A stretch of DNA of 10,309 bases from the NCBI GenBank assembly GCA_947625175.1, contig CANQNI010000043.1, positions 1 to 10,309 of the forward strand, written 5' to 3'. A program made the translations under genes and the position numbers. This DNA comes from an uncultured Eubacteriaceae bacterium. GTDB taxonomy: Bacteria; Bacillota; Clostridia; Eubacteriales; Eubacteriaceae. Below, in pieces: positions 1-6,251 of this stretch (the stretch's first letter is position 1; every line of letters starts with the position of its first letter). The notes under the pieces were generated by a model. The model was given only the letters and a program-made list of their open reading frames with translations, was not told the origin of the DNA and searched no databases.

Positions 1-16
1 TCATAGCGTTAAAACA

Positions 17-54
17 GAGCTTTCAATAGGAATACGTCTCCCTCAAGAAAGCTC
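17..54 (-). other. Hairpin at the extreme 5' end of the leftward transcript
   Basis: The predicted RNA begins almost exactly with GAGCUUUC, which pairs perfectly with GAAAGCUC 22 nt later (plus positions 47-54 and 17-24). Inside, AGGGA and UUCCU can form a second 5-bp helix around a GACGUA loop, separated from the outer helix by a symmetric 3x3 internal loop. Such a 5'-terminal stem-loop may protect the mRNA or be a regulatory leader. I could not match it to a known riboswitch, and the window ends about 16 nt after it. An ATG at 4-2 has no ribosome binding site, so the first gene is probably outside. Confidence 0.5.
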
Positions 55-58
55 ATTT

Positions 59-87
59 ATTATACTAACTTGAAATTACTGTGTCAA
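59..87 (-). promoter_or_regulatory. Consensus sigma-A promoter reading leftwards off the window
   Basis: On the minus strand TTGACA (82-87) and TATAAT (59-64) both match the consensus exactly and are separated by the optimal 17 bp. Transcription should start near 52-53 and leave the window to the left, so the gene it drives is not visible. It lies just after the ribU stop codon and probably starts an independent transcript, since no strong terminator is seen between them. Confidence 0.85.
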
Positions 88-111
88 GTGGTTTTTTAAA
101 GAAAATTTAAA

Positions 112-645
112 TTATTTTACTTTTAAAAACTTGGATATTGGCTTATAAATTATATAAGTCAATATTGAATTTATTGATACCTTTATTAAATTGAAAGGAA
201 TGATAATTGGAATGAGCATTTGTAAAACTGACTCGATAGGAGTTCCTAAAAAAATAGGGGTAAAAATGACATTCCAAATAACCATTGAAACAGTCATTGT
301 AAGTGAACCGGCAATTAAAGCAATAATTGCTCCTCGTTTTGTGTGATTACGCTGATAAATAAAACCAGCTACCAATACATAACTTCCAGTTGCAAATAAG
401 TGCATTAGGATTCCTATTATACCACTTTGAGAGCTTACCGTCAATCCTTGAATAATACAGGTAATTAAAGTTAAAACAAAACCTAAAACAGGACCATATA
501 GAAAAGTACCAATAAAAATAGGAATATCAGCAGGATCATATTCTAAGAAAGGTGCTGCTGGAAAAATTGGAAAGTGAATGGTAGCAACTAATAAAATAGA
601 AATAGCCGCTAAGACAGCCATTCTTGTAATGATTTTAGTACTCAT
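112..645 (-). CDS. ribU: Riboflavin ECF transporter substrate-binding subunit (RibU)
   Basis: A 177-residue, highly hydrophobic protein with about six membrane helices, the usual size of an ECF transporter S component. It should capture riboflavin at the membrane and work with the shared energizing module (EcfA1, EcfA2, EcfT), which is not in this window. The family-typical segment FLEYDPADIPIFIG (residues 33-46), the GILMHLFATGS region near 78-88, and the PFNLIKVSINS segment near the C-terminus support RibU rather than another S component. The start at the ATG at 645 is chosen over an in-frame TTG at 666 because AGGAGG lies at 650-655, directly ahead of it, and because the extension falls inside that binding site. 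The FMN riboswitch upstream independently supports the riboflavin assignment. Confidence 0.93.
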   Translation of the reverse strand: MSTKIITRMAVLAAISILLVATIHFPIFPAAPFLEYDPADIPIFIGTFLYGPVLGFVLTLITCIIQGLTVSSQSGIIGILMHLFATGSYVLVAGFIYQRNHTKRGAIIALIAGSLTMTVSMVIWNVIFTPIFLGTPIESVLQMLIPIIIPFNLIKVSINSILTYIIYKPISKFLKVK

Positions 646-652
646 TAAACCT

Positions 653-668
653 CCTAGGCTGTCCAAGG
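653..668 (-). promoter_or_regulatory. Possible ribosome-binding-site hairpin of ribU
   Basis: CCTTGG and CCTAGG can pair with one internal mismatch around an ACAG loop. The second arm includes the first half of the ribU AGGAGG (650-655). It could be the expression platform of the FMN riboswitch, but it is short and I did not identify the anti-sequestering partner. Confidence 0.35.
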
Positions 669-680
669 CAAAAAAGAAAA

Positions 681-797
681 GTTTCTTTCATCCGGACTTT
701 TACCGTTGGTATTGGATTTTCACCAATTCAACCACTATATGTGGCTCGAAGACTTAATTCACTTCCAGTTGGGAATTCCACCCAGCCCTGAAACAGT
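681..797 (-). promoter_or_regulatory. FMN riboswitch (RFN element) controlling ribU
   Basis: Read on the minus strand this contains the conserved RFN blocks in order: a closing TTTCA/TGAAA helix, GGGTGGAATTCCC, ACTGGAAGTG followed by AAGTCTTCGAGCC, a variable hairpin CCACATATAGTGG, then TTGGTGAAAATCCAA, ACCAACGGT and AGTCCGGATGAAAGAA. Non-consensus bases in the third helix change on both sides (GGAAG with CTTC), so pairing is kept. FMN binding is expected to shut down ribU. No clear G+C-rich terminator follows, so the output may be on translation (see the hairpin at 653-668). Confidence 0.95.
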
Positions 798-822
798 TTA
801 AAAAATTAATAAATAAATGCAT

Positions 823-1755
823 TTACCTGAACATATTAAACTTATTTAAAAGGATAAATACAATTATTGTCGCTATTATAGTTATGATAAAAACAAAATA
901 AAAATGTGGAAAAGGCAATCCAGTTACATTCATACCATAAAAACTGGCTATCATAGTTGGGATAGACATTAATATTGTAATAGCCGTTAGAACTTTCATT
1001 ACAATATTTAGGTTATTAGAAATAATTGAAGCAAAAGCATCCATAGTTCCACTTAAAATATTACTGTATATATTACACATGGAGATTGCTTGATCAATTT
1101 CTATTAAAATATCTTCTAATAACTCTGAATCATCTTCATATAATTTTAAAACTCGTCCACGTTCAAGCTTTTCTATTACTAACTGATTTGATTTAAGAGC
1201 AGTTGAAAAATAAACAGTTGATTTTTCTAAATCTAACATTTGAAATAACTGATTATTATCTAAGGATACATGTAATTTAGCTTCCACCTGGTTAGATTTT
1301 CTATTAATAGTTCTTAAATAATTTATAAAGCTAGTAATAATACTATAAATAATCTGTAATATGAATCTTGTTTTTAAATTTGTAAAAACGTGTTTTATTC
1401 TTCCATTAATGAGATTATTTAATTCAGGAGTTTTTTCCAAACAAACTGTAATAACACATACCTGAGTTTCAATAATTCCAATAGGAATAGTTTCATATAT
1501 TAAAGTATCTTCATTATCTGCTGGTTTAGGTAAATTAACAGTAATAAGTGAGCAATCAGCTTCTTCATCCTGTTCAACACGGGACGTTTCCTGTTTATCT
1601 AGAGCAGCTCTTAGAAAGTCTTCTTCAACATTAAAATTAGTTGAAATTGTTTCTATTTCTTCATCATTTGGATCTATAATTCGAATCCAACAATTCTGCT
1701 CAAATTTTTCTATTTCCTTAACCTGACCTTCTATTGTCTTATATATTTGAATCAA
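823..1755 (-). CDS. corA: CorA-family divalent metal (Mg2+) channel
   Basis: A 310-residue protein with the CorA layout: a soluble N-terminal domain of about 245 residues including long charged helices (about 150-245), then two C-terminal membrane helices (about 251-271 and 283-306). The signature YGMN (273-276) sits at the end of the first helix, where in CorA pentamers the GMN motif forms the selectivity filter. It is followed by VTGLPFP, as in many Firmicutes homologues, without the MPE sequence of the enterobacterial type. The start is TTG at 1753-1755, with AGGAGG seven bases upstream. Mg2+ is the likely substrate, although Co2+ or other metals are possible for this family. Expression is probably governed by the leader ORF and alternative hairpins immediately upstream. 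The stop codon lies 26 bp from the ribU riboswitch, so transcripts could read on into it. Confidence 0.93.
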   Translation of the reverse strand: MIQIYKTIEGQVKEIEKFEQNCWIRIIDPNDEEIETISTNFNVEEDFLRAALDKQETSRVEQDEEADCSLITVNLPKPADNEDTLIYETIPIGIIETQVCVITVCLEKTPELNNLINGRIKHVFTNLKTRFILQIIYSIITSFINYLRTINRKSNQVEAKLHVSLDNNQLFQMLDLEKSTVYFSTALKSNQLVIEKLERGRVLKLYEDDSELLEDILIEIDQAISMCNIYSNILSGTMDAFASIISNNLNIVMKVLTAITILMSIPTMIASFYGMNVTGLPFPHFYFVFIITIIATIIVFILLNKFNMFR

Positions 1756-1758
1756 ATT

Positions 1759-1795
1759 TAGACCTCCTCTAGAGCGGTCTATTGAAGAGACCGCT
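1759..1795 (-). promoter_or_regulatory. Competing hairpins over the corA ribosome binding site (attenuator-like)
   Basis: On the minus strand three segments compete. Segment 1 AGCGGTCT (1795-1788) and segment 2 AGACCGCT (1780-1773) form a perfect 8-bp stem with a 7-nt loop. Segment 2, as TAGACC (1781-1776), can instead pair with segment 3 GGTCTA (1764-1759), which overlaps the corA AGGAGG. The two stems exclude each other. Segments 1 and 2 lie inside the last codons of the leader ORF, so a translating ribosome would decide which one forms. Corner bases of both stems are G-C. The regulatory outcome is inferred. Confidence 0.6.
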
Positions 1796-1834
1796 GATTT
1801 TCTTTAAATTAATCTCATTAGGGCCATCTTCCAT
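1769..1834 (-). CDS. Putative 21-residue leader peptide of corA
   Basis: An ATG at 1834 follows AAGGAG with 8 nt spacing, an excellent ribosome binding site. The ORF runs 21 codons to TAG at 1771-1769. That stop abuts the corA binding site AGGAGG (1763-1768), so the next gene's start is within reach of a terminating ribosome. The peptide begins MEDGPNE and ends GLFNRPL, with a basic KK in the middle. An acidic/proline N-terminus is the feature of Salmonella MgtL (which begins MEPDP) that destabilises translating ribosomes when Mg2+ is low, and a leader ORF (corL) also precedes Salmonella corA. Position, strong binding site and codon placement are seen; the Mg2+-sensing role is inferred. Its last eight codons form both arms of a perfect hairpin. 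Confidence 0.7.
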   Translation of the reverse strand: MEDGPNEINLKKISGLFNRPL

Positions 1835-1873
1835 ATTTAATTCTCCTTTTTTTAATATTGGTATAAAATATTA

Positions 1874-1902
1874 ATGACAATATAAATTTAAGGCTTTATA
1901 TT
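1874..1902 (+). promoter_or_regulatory. Candidate promoter for the dCache/GGDEF-like gene
   Basis: ATGACA (1874-1879) and TATATT (1897-1902) with 17 bp spacing each match five of six sigma-A consensus bases. The start would be near 1909, leaving an untranslated leader of about 68 nt. Its elements occupy the same bases as the oppositely directed corA promoter. Confidence 0.5.
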
Positions 1903-1907
1903 ACCAA
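1879..1907 (-). promoter_or_regulatory. Candidate promoter for the corA leader and corA
   Basis: TTGGTA (1902-1907) and TATATT (1879-1884) on the minus strand are separated by 17 bp. The start would fall near 1872, giving a leader of about 38 nt before the small ORF. The -10 matches five of six consensus bases, the -35 four. It overlaps the divergent promoter on the other strand. Confidence 0.45.
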
Positions 1908-1916
1908 TGTTGTCAT

Positions 1917-1931
1917 ACAATTATTAATTGT
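1917..1931. promoter_or_regulatory. Operator-like palindrome ACAATTATTAATTGT
   Basis: Perfect 7-bp arms around a single central T, just downstream of the predicted plus-strand start point and upstream of the divergent corA promoter. The position suits a repressor acting on either gene. The composition is AT-rich, so chance occurrence is possible and no regulator family is implied. Confidence 0.3.
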
Positions 1932-1976
1932 AACATGGATTAATTAATTTATTGATAGGAATTATTTAACAAAATA

Positions 1977-3686
1977 ATGAAAAAAACAATTTCTATTTTT
2001 ATTGCAACTTTTTTATCTATACCAGCTGTATTGTTAATTTGTGTTGCTTGTGCCTTTTTATCAGCATTTATTTATAATCAAAGAATTGAAACCTTTAAAA
2101 CAAATGTTACTAACTTAGAATATTATATTGAATCAACCTATGAAGACCAAATAGTTAGTATTGAAGATACTATCCATTCTCCTATTGTCAGTAGTTTTGT
2201 TTTAGATCCTACTAATGAAGTTAAAAGAGATCAGGCAAGAGGTTTATTATTTAATACTTTTACTGTTGAAGACTCAGCTTTAGAAATTGGAATAGTTTCT
2301 CTTGACGGTAATGTTCTTTTAAGTAGTTCTAATTCAATTATAGAACCAAATCAATCTGAAACAGTAGTCTTTAAAAAAGTTATAGAAACTAATAAACCAT
2401 ACTGTACTATGCGTTTTTATGAAAATTATCCAATACTCAAGATAGGGTATCCAATTTTTTCAGGTAATAATTTAGTGGGAGTTTATTTAAGATATACACC
2501 TCTGAATTATATAAATTACTTTGCTCGGAATTTGAGTGTAGAGTCAGAAGATATCTATTTAATGACAAAGGATAATTCAGGAATTATTTTTAATTCTAAT
2601 GGTGAAAATCATTTTGTTAATCCTGCAGATGCTCAAAAAGAAGGTTTATCTTCAGATTTAGAAAAATTAGATGATATTTTAAAGTCTGCTCAGAGTGAAG
2701 ATGAAGGAACAGTTAATTTCTATTTAAATAATCAAAATATCATCGGTTATTACAAGATTATTTCTGACCTTAACTGGATTTGTATGATCTGTCAGCCTAG
2801 AGCTATTATTTTATACGATTTAAATCTTTTCCAGCTAATTACTTTAATAGTTACATTTGCCTTTATCTTTGTTATTAATTTTGGTGTTAAAAGATTTTTT
2901 AGTAAATATATTAATATTCTTACTAATATGAGTAATCAAATGAAGGATTTTCTCAATGGAAATAAATTTAATTATATTGATTTAGAAGATCAACCTGAAC
3001 CATTATTACCTATAGCAGAAGATATTAATAAACTCTTTGAAAAATCTGCTCAACTTGATACAACCAATAAAGAGTTATCACAACAACTAGATTCATTATT
3101 GACCAGAGATCCTATTACCAATCTTTTAAATAATAAAGCTTTATATCAAGCCATTGATGAAAATTTTGGTAAAAATGAAAATCAAGTATTAATAATGTTT
3201 AATACAGGTGTTTATGAAGATTTAAGCAATACCTTTGGTAATAGTATTGTTAATCGCTTATTTGAAATTATTACAGATGTTATAAAAGAAATAGAAGATG
3301 AAAACTTCTATTCCTCTAGGATTGCTCAAGATAATTTTGTTATTTTTGTTAATAGTTTTGAAAACCTGAATTCAATTAATGAAACATTAAATGAACTTAG
3401 GGTTCGTCTTAAAGCTATTACAAAAGTAGACGATTTAGAAATAGAATTAAACCCGAATATTGTTGCTGTTTTCCGGGATGATCATCTTTTGGGAAGATCT
3501 GACTGGTTAAGATTAGCTACTGAGGTTTTAGAAGATTCGCAAACCAAAAAAGGTTCATTTACAATCTTTGATTTATCTAGCTTGAATGAATTAATTCATG
3601 AGAATCCTCAATTTATTGATAATATCTTATTAAAAGATAATAATGCTATAGAAGGTTTTTCTCAGAGCTTTACTACTGATGAATAA
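1977..3686 (+). CDS. Membrane dCache sensor with degenerate GGDEF domain
   Basis: A 569-residue protein. Residues 7-32 form an N-terminal membrane helix or signal anchor. Residues about 35-275 look like an extracellular double Cache sensor domain (note GIVSLDGNVLLSS at 105-117 and the closing IIGYYKIISDLNWICMI). Residues 283-303 form a second membrane helix, followed by a charged linker and a GGDEF-type domain from about 376 to 532 (DPITNLLNN at 378-386 corresponds to the usual DxLTGLxNR). The catalytic signature is replaced by AQDNF (450-454), the metal-binding DxD region reads FNTG (408-411), and no RxxD inhibitory site is seen before it, so cyclase activity is very unlikely. It may sense a ligand and signal by protein contact or GTP binding. 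About 35 extra residues follow. No EAL domain is present. The ATG has only a weak AGGA 16 bases upstream; no better in-frame start exists before a stop at 1956. Confidence 0.8.
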   Translation: MKKTISIFIATFLSIPAVLLICVACAFLSAFIYNQRIETFKTNVTNLEYYIESTYEDQIVSIEDTIHSPIVSSFVLDPTNEVKRDQARGLLFNTFTVEDSALEIGIVSLDGNVLLSSSNSIIEPNQSETVVFKKVIETNKPYCTMRFYENYPILKIGYPIFSGNNLVGVYLRYTPLNYINYFARNLSVESEDIYLMTKDNSGIIFNSNGENHFVNPADAQKEGLSSDLEKLDDILKSAQSEDEGTVNFYLNNQNIIGYYKIISDLNWICMICQPRAIILYDLNLFQLITLIVTFAFIFVINFGVKRFFSKYINILTNMSNQMKDFLNGNKFNYIDLEDQPEPLLPIAEDINKLFEKSAQLDTTNKELSQQLDSLLTRDPITNLLNNKALYQAIDENFGKNENQVLIMFNTGVYEDLSNTFGNSIVNRLFEIITDVIKEIEDENFYSSRIAQDNFVIFVNSFENLNSINETLNELRVRLKAITKVDDLEIELNPNIVAVFRDDHLLGRSDWLRLATEVLEDSQTKKGSFTIFDLSSLNELIHENPQFIDNILLKDNNAIEGFSQSFTTDE

Positions 3687-3701
3687 TTCATTAATAATTA
3701 A

Positions 3702-3764
3702 AAAAACCTGAAGTTTAAATTTATTGGTTCGTAAGAGCCGATTAAAACTAAACTACAGGTTTTT
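3702..3764. terminator. Bidirectional terminator between convergent genes
   Basis: AAAAACCTG (3702-3710) pairs with CAGGTTTTT (3756-3764), continued after one A/A mismatch by AGTTTA and TAAACT. T-runs follow on both strands, so it can stop the dCache gene from the left and pbuG from the right. In plus-strand RNA the 31-nt loop folds further into ATTGGTTC/GAGCCGAT with a GUAA (GNRA) tetraloop. The two G-U pairs there become C/A mismatches on the other strand. Confidence 0.85.
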
Positions 3765-3767
3765 CTT

Positions 3768-5132
3768 TTAAATAAAAATATATTTAAATAAGTATAAAAT
3801 AGCAACAAAATACATTAAATAATTTACTTTTTTATATCTTCCAGTAATTAAGTGAAGAACGGAATAGGAAATTATCCCCAAACCTATCCCCTCAGCTATT
3901 GAATAAAATAAAGGCATCCCAATTAAACATAAGAATGAAGGAATTCCCTCTAGAGGATCAGTAAAATCTATTTGGGTAATAGACCTTATCATTAAAAATC
4001 CAACCAAAACTAAAGCTGGAGTAGTAGCCCAAACAGGAATAGCCAAAAAGATTGGAGATAGAAATAAAGATAATAAGAATAGGATAGCCGTAATCACACT
4101 GGTAAATCCAGTTCTTCCTCCTTCAGCAATTCCTAATTCACTTTCAACAAAAGTTGTAACAGCACTTGTTCCCAAACATGCTCCAACTGTAGTAGCTACA
4201 GCATCTGAAAATAAAGCTTGTTTAAGTTTAGGTAGAGAATTATTTTTATTTATATATCCTGCATTAATTGAACATCCCATTAAGGTCCCAATAGTATCGA
4301 AGAAATCTACAAATAAAAAAGCCATTATTACAATAAGAAAATCAAAAGAAAGTATGTTATTCAAGTCAAATTTCAGAAAGGTTGGTGTTAAACTATATAG
4401 CCGAAATCCACCTGAAAAATTTGGAAGTAGTGAAGTAAAGCCTTCAGCTGGATTCGGAATATATAGACCTACTAACTGACAAACGATTCCGAGAATCCAG
4501 GTTATTAAAATTCCAGCTAAAATACTTATTTTATAACCTTTTAAATATAAATATATTGTAATAAAGATACCTATAATAGCCAATAAAACCGTTAACCCTC
4601 GGGTAAACAAAGTTTCACTTGACCAGCTATAGAAAGCAACTAAAGTACTTTCATTATCAACTAGAATATTTGCATTTTTAAAACCTATCATCGTAATATA
4701 GAGACCTATTCCAACTGTTATGGACAAACGAAGGTTTCCAGGGATCATATCAAATAGTTTTTCACGTATATTGGTTAAAGTTAATAAAATAAAAATTATT
4801 CCTTCAATAAAAACAGCACCTAAAGCTTGTTGCCAGGAATATCCCATTTGTAAAACAACGGTATAAGCAAAATACGCATTAACTCCCATACCTGGAGCCA
4901 GGGCAAAAGGATAATTGGCCAGTAATGCCATAATAAGAGTTCCGATAAAAGCTGAAAGTGCTGTAGCAGTGAAAACTGCTCCACTATCCATTCCTGTTTC
5001 TGATAAGATAGCTGGATTTACAGCTAGAATATAGGCCATACCAATAAATGTTGTTAAACCAGCTAAAATTTCAGTTCGAAAATTAGTCTTATTTTCTTTA
5101 AATTTAAAAAAAGAAGCTACTTTATCTAACAA
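3768..5132 (-). CDS. pbuG: NCS2-family purine (guanine/hypoxanthine/adenine) permease, PbuG/AzgA type
   Basis: A 454-residue polytopic membrane protein that should import purine bases by proton symport. The N-terminus (FFKFKENKTNFRTEILAGLTTF, abbreviated here at about 8-29) and the motifs APGMGVNAYFAY (79-90), FVDFFDTIGTLMG (274-286) and ESELGIAEGGRTGFTSV (330-346) are those of the AzgA/PbuG subgroup rather than uracil or xanthine permeases. Length and start match family members. The start is TTG at 5130-5132, with AGGGA in front that overlaps the stop codon of the acetyltransferase gene 9 bp upstream, so the two are probably cotranscribed and translationally coupled. No purine riboswitch is visible before this operon. 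The exact base transported cannot be told from sequence. Confidence 0.92.
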   Translation of the reverse strand: MLDKVASFFKFKENKTNFRTEILAGLTTFIGMAYILAVNPAILSETGMDSGAVFTATALSAFIGTLIMALLANYPFALAPGMGVNAYFAYTVVLQMGYSWQQALGAVFIEGIIFILLTLTNIREKLFDMIPGNLRLSITVGIGLYITMIGFKNANILVDNESTLVAFYSWSSETLFTRGLTVLLAIIGIFITIYLYLKGYKISILAGILITWILGIVCQLVGLYIPNPAEGFTSLLPNFSGGFRLYSLTPTFLKFDLNNILSFDFLIVIMAFLFVDFFDTIGTLMGCSINAGYINKNNSLPKLKQALFSDAVATTVGACLGTSAVTTFVESELGIAEGGRTGFTSVITAILFLLSLFLSPIFLAIPVWATTPALVLVGFLMIRSITQIDFTDPLEGIPSFLCLIGMPLFYSIAEGIGLGIISYSVLHLITGRYKKVNYLMYFVAILYLFKYIFI

Positions 5133-5141
5133 TTTATTTCC

Positions 5142-5732
5142 CTAATCTAAAATTGGATATTTACTTTTATCTTCTTCAGTAATTTCTCTAATGACTCGAC
5201 AAGGATTTCCAGCCGCCACAACATTATCAGGAATATCTTTATTAACAATACTTCCAGCACCAATAACCGTATTACTTCCTATAGTAACTCCTGGAAGAAC
5301 CGCCACATTAGCACCAATCCAAACATTATTTCCAACTGAAATAGGTAAAGCTATTTCAAGACCCTGATTACGTTGCTTAACATCAATAGGATGACCTGCA
5401 GTGGAAAAAATACAATTAGGAGCAATAAAAACATAATCACCAAAAGTTACTTTAGCTCCATCTAGAATAGTACAGTTACAATTTGAATAAAAATAATTTC
5501 CTAAAGAAATATTAAAACCATAATCACAATGAAAAGGAGCAACTATTTCGAAATTTTCACTTGTTTTACCAATCAGTTGTTTAATGATTTCCTTTTGTTT
5601 TTCAGTTTCGTTTGGTCTACACTGATTAAAGTCATAACATAATTCTTGAGCTTCTAATCTTTTCTTAATTATTTCTTTATCATAATTAGCATCATAAAGA
5701 AAACCAGCTTGACCTTTTTCCCATTCTGTCAT
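5142..5732 (-). CDS. Maltose/galactoside-type sugar O-acetyltransferase (left-handed beta-helix)
   Basis: A 196-residue hexapeptide-repeat enzyme that transfers acetyl from acetyl-CoA to a sugar hydroxyl in the cytoplasm. The N-terminal helical region begins MTEWEKGQAGFLYDANYD, typical of the LacA/Maa/NodL group. Repeats from about 73 to 165 form the beta helix. The catalytic histidine is in STAGHPID (H114), and VWIGANVAVLPGVTIG and the AAGNPCRVIR end are well conserved. The ATG at 5732 is preferred to an in-frame TTG 42 bp upstream because homologues begin here and the extension would lie in a terminator; the binding site (AAGAAAG) is weak. It immediately precedes pbuG. The true acceptor sugar is unknown. 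Confidence 0.9.
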   Translation of the reverse strand: MTEWEKGQAGFLYDANYDKEIIKKRLEAQELCYDFNQCRPNETEKQKEIIKQLIGKTSENFEIVAPFHCDYGFNISLGNYFYSNCNCTILDGAKVTFGDYVFIAPNCIFSTAGHPIDVKQRNQGLEIALPISVGNNVWIGANVAVLPGVTIGSNTVIGAGSIVNKDIPDNVVAAGNPCRVIREITEEDKSKYPILD

Positions 5733-5747
5733 TTTATTCTTTCTTAA

Positions 5748-5798
5748 TAAATAAAAATAAAAGACGCCAAGCAAAACAATTATTGTTATACTCGGCGT
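5748..5798 (-). terminator. Terminator of the paaK-ACT operon
   Basis: On the minus strand ACGCCGAG pairs with CTTGGCGT (8 bp including one G-U), with an inner AACAAT/ATTGTT helix in the loop, followed by CTTTTATTTTTAT. The G-U pair would be an A/C mismatch in plus RNA, so it acts leftwards. It lies 6 bp after the ACT gene stop and overlaps the leader of the acetyltransferase gene. Confidence 0.8.
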
Positions 5799-5803
5799 TT
5801 GAG

Positions 5804-6241
5804 CTATTTAATTAGCAGAGTGTCACGTTCTAATACTTGTAAAGCTGGATCAGCTTGAGTTAAATCAATTACCTTTTGTTCATCCTCATCCTTAACTTTA
5901 AATATAATAATAGCGTTTGAAGTATTCTGAGGTAAAAAAGAATAGGCGTATTCAATATCAATATTTGCATCAGCTAATAGATCAGTTAATTTACTTAATC
6001 CACCTGGTTTGTCTGGAATTTCAACAGCCATAACATTAGTTTCATTAGCCATAATCTTAGCATTTTTAAGTGCTTCAAGACCTTTATCTGTATCCTGTAA
6101 AATTAGACGCATTATTCCATAATCTGCAGTTTCAGCAATAGTAAGAGAACGAATATTTATATCCGCATCTTTTAAAGTCTTTAAAACATGAGCCAAACGA
6201 CCACTATCGTTTTGAATAAAAACTGAAATTTGTCTTATCAT
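5804..6241 (-). CDS. Tandem ACT-domain protein associated with PaaK
   Basis: A 145-residue protein made of two ACT domains (about 2-68 and 71-142). Each has the pattern of a beta strand, a Gly-containing loop and a helix: IQNDSGRLAHVLKTL at 9-23 and IPDKPGGLSKLTDLL near 75-89. ACT domains bind small ligands, often amino acids, and have no catalytic role. Small tandem-ACT proteins of this type commonly sit next to phenylacetate-CoA ligase genes in anaerobes, and here the ATG is 10 bp after the paaK stop codon. That TAG is part of the AGGTGA binding site, a sign of coupled translation. It may modulate the ligase or sense aromatic amino acids or their breakdown products; this is inference from context. 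Confidence 0.88.
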   Translation of the reverse strand: MIRQISVFIQNDSGRLAHVLKTLKDADINIRSLTIAETADYGIMRLILQDTDKGLEALKNAKIMANETNVMAVEIPDKPGGLSKLTDLLADANIDIEYAYSFLPQNTSNAIIIFKVKDEDEQKVIDLTQADPALQVLERDTLLIK

Positions 6242-6251
6242 TTTAAATCAC

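Noticed and set aside
17..54. Guanidine (mini-ykkC) riboswitch because of an ACG in the hairpin loop
   Set aside because: That class needs two tandem hairpins with ACGR tetraloops; here there is one larger loop.
646..666. Seven-codon N-terminal extension of ribU from a TTG
   Set aside because: The extension is encoded by the AGGAGG binding site itself; the ATG at 645 is correctly spaced from it.
814..825. Palindrome TAAATGCATTTA at the corA stop as a terminator
   Set aside because: With no loop it can form only about four A/T-rich pairs; too weak for a terminator despite T-rich sequence after it.
3590..3686. Tail of the dCache protein as the beginning of an EAL domain
   Set aside because: Only a vague resemblance around NNAIEGF; no EAL motif follows in any frame before the terminator.
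5733..5774. Fourteen-codon N-terminal extension of the acetyltransferase from a TTG
   Set aside because: It is encoded within the terminator of the upstream operon and homologues begin at the MTEWEK methionine.
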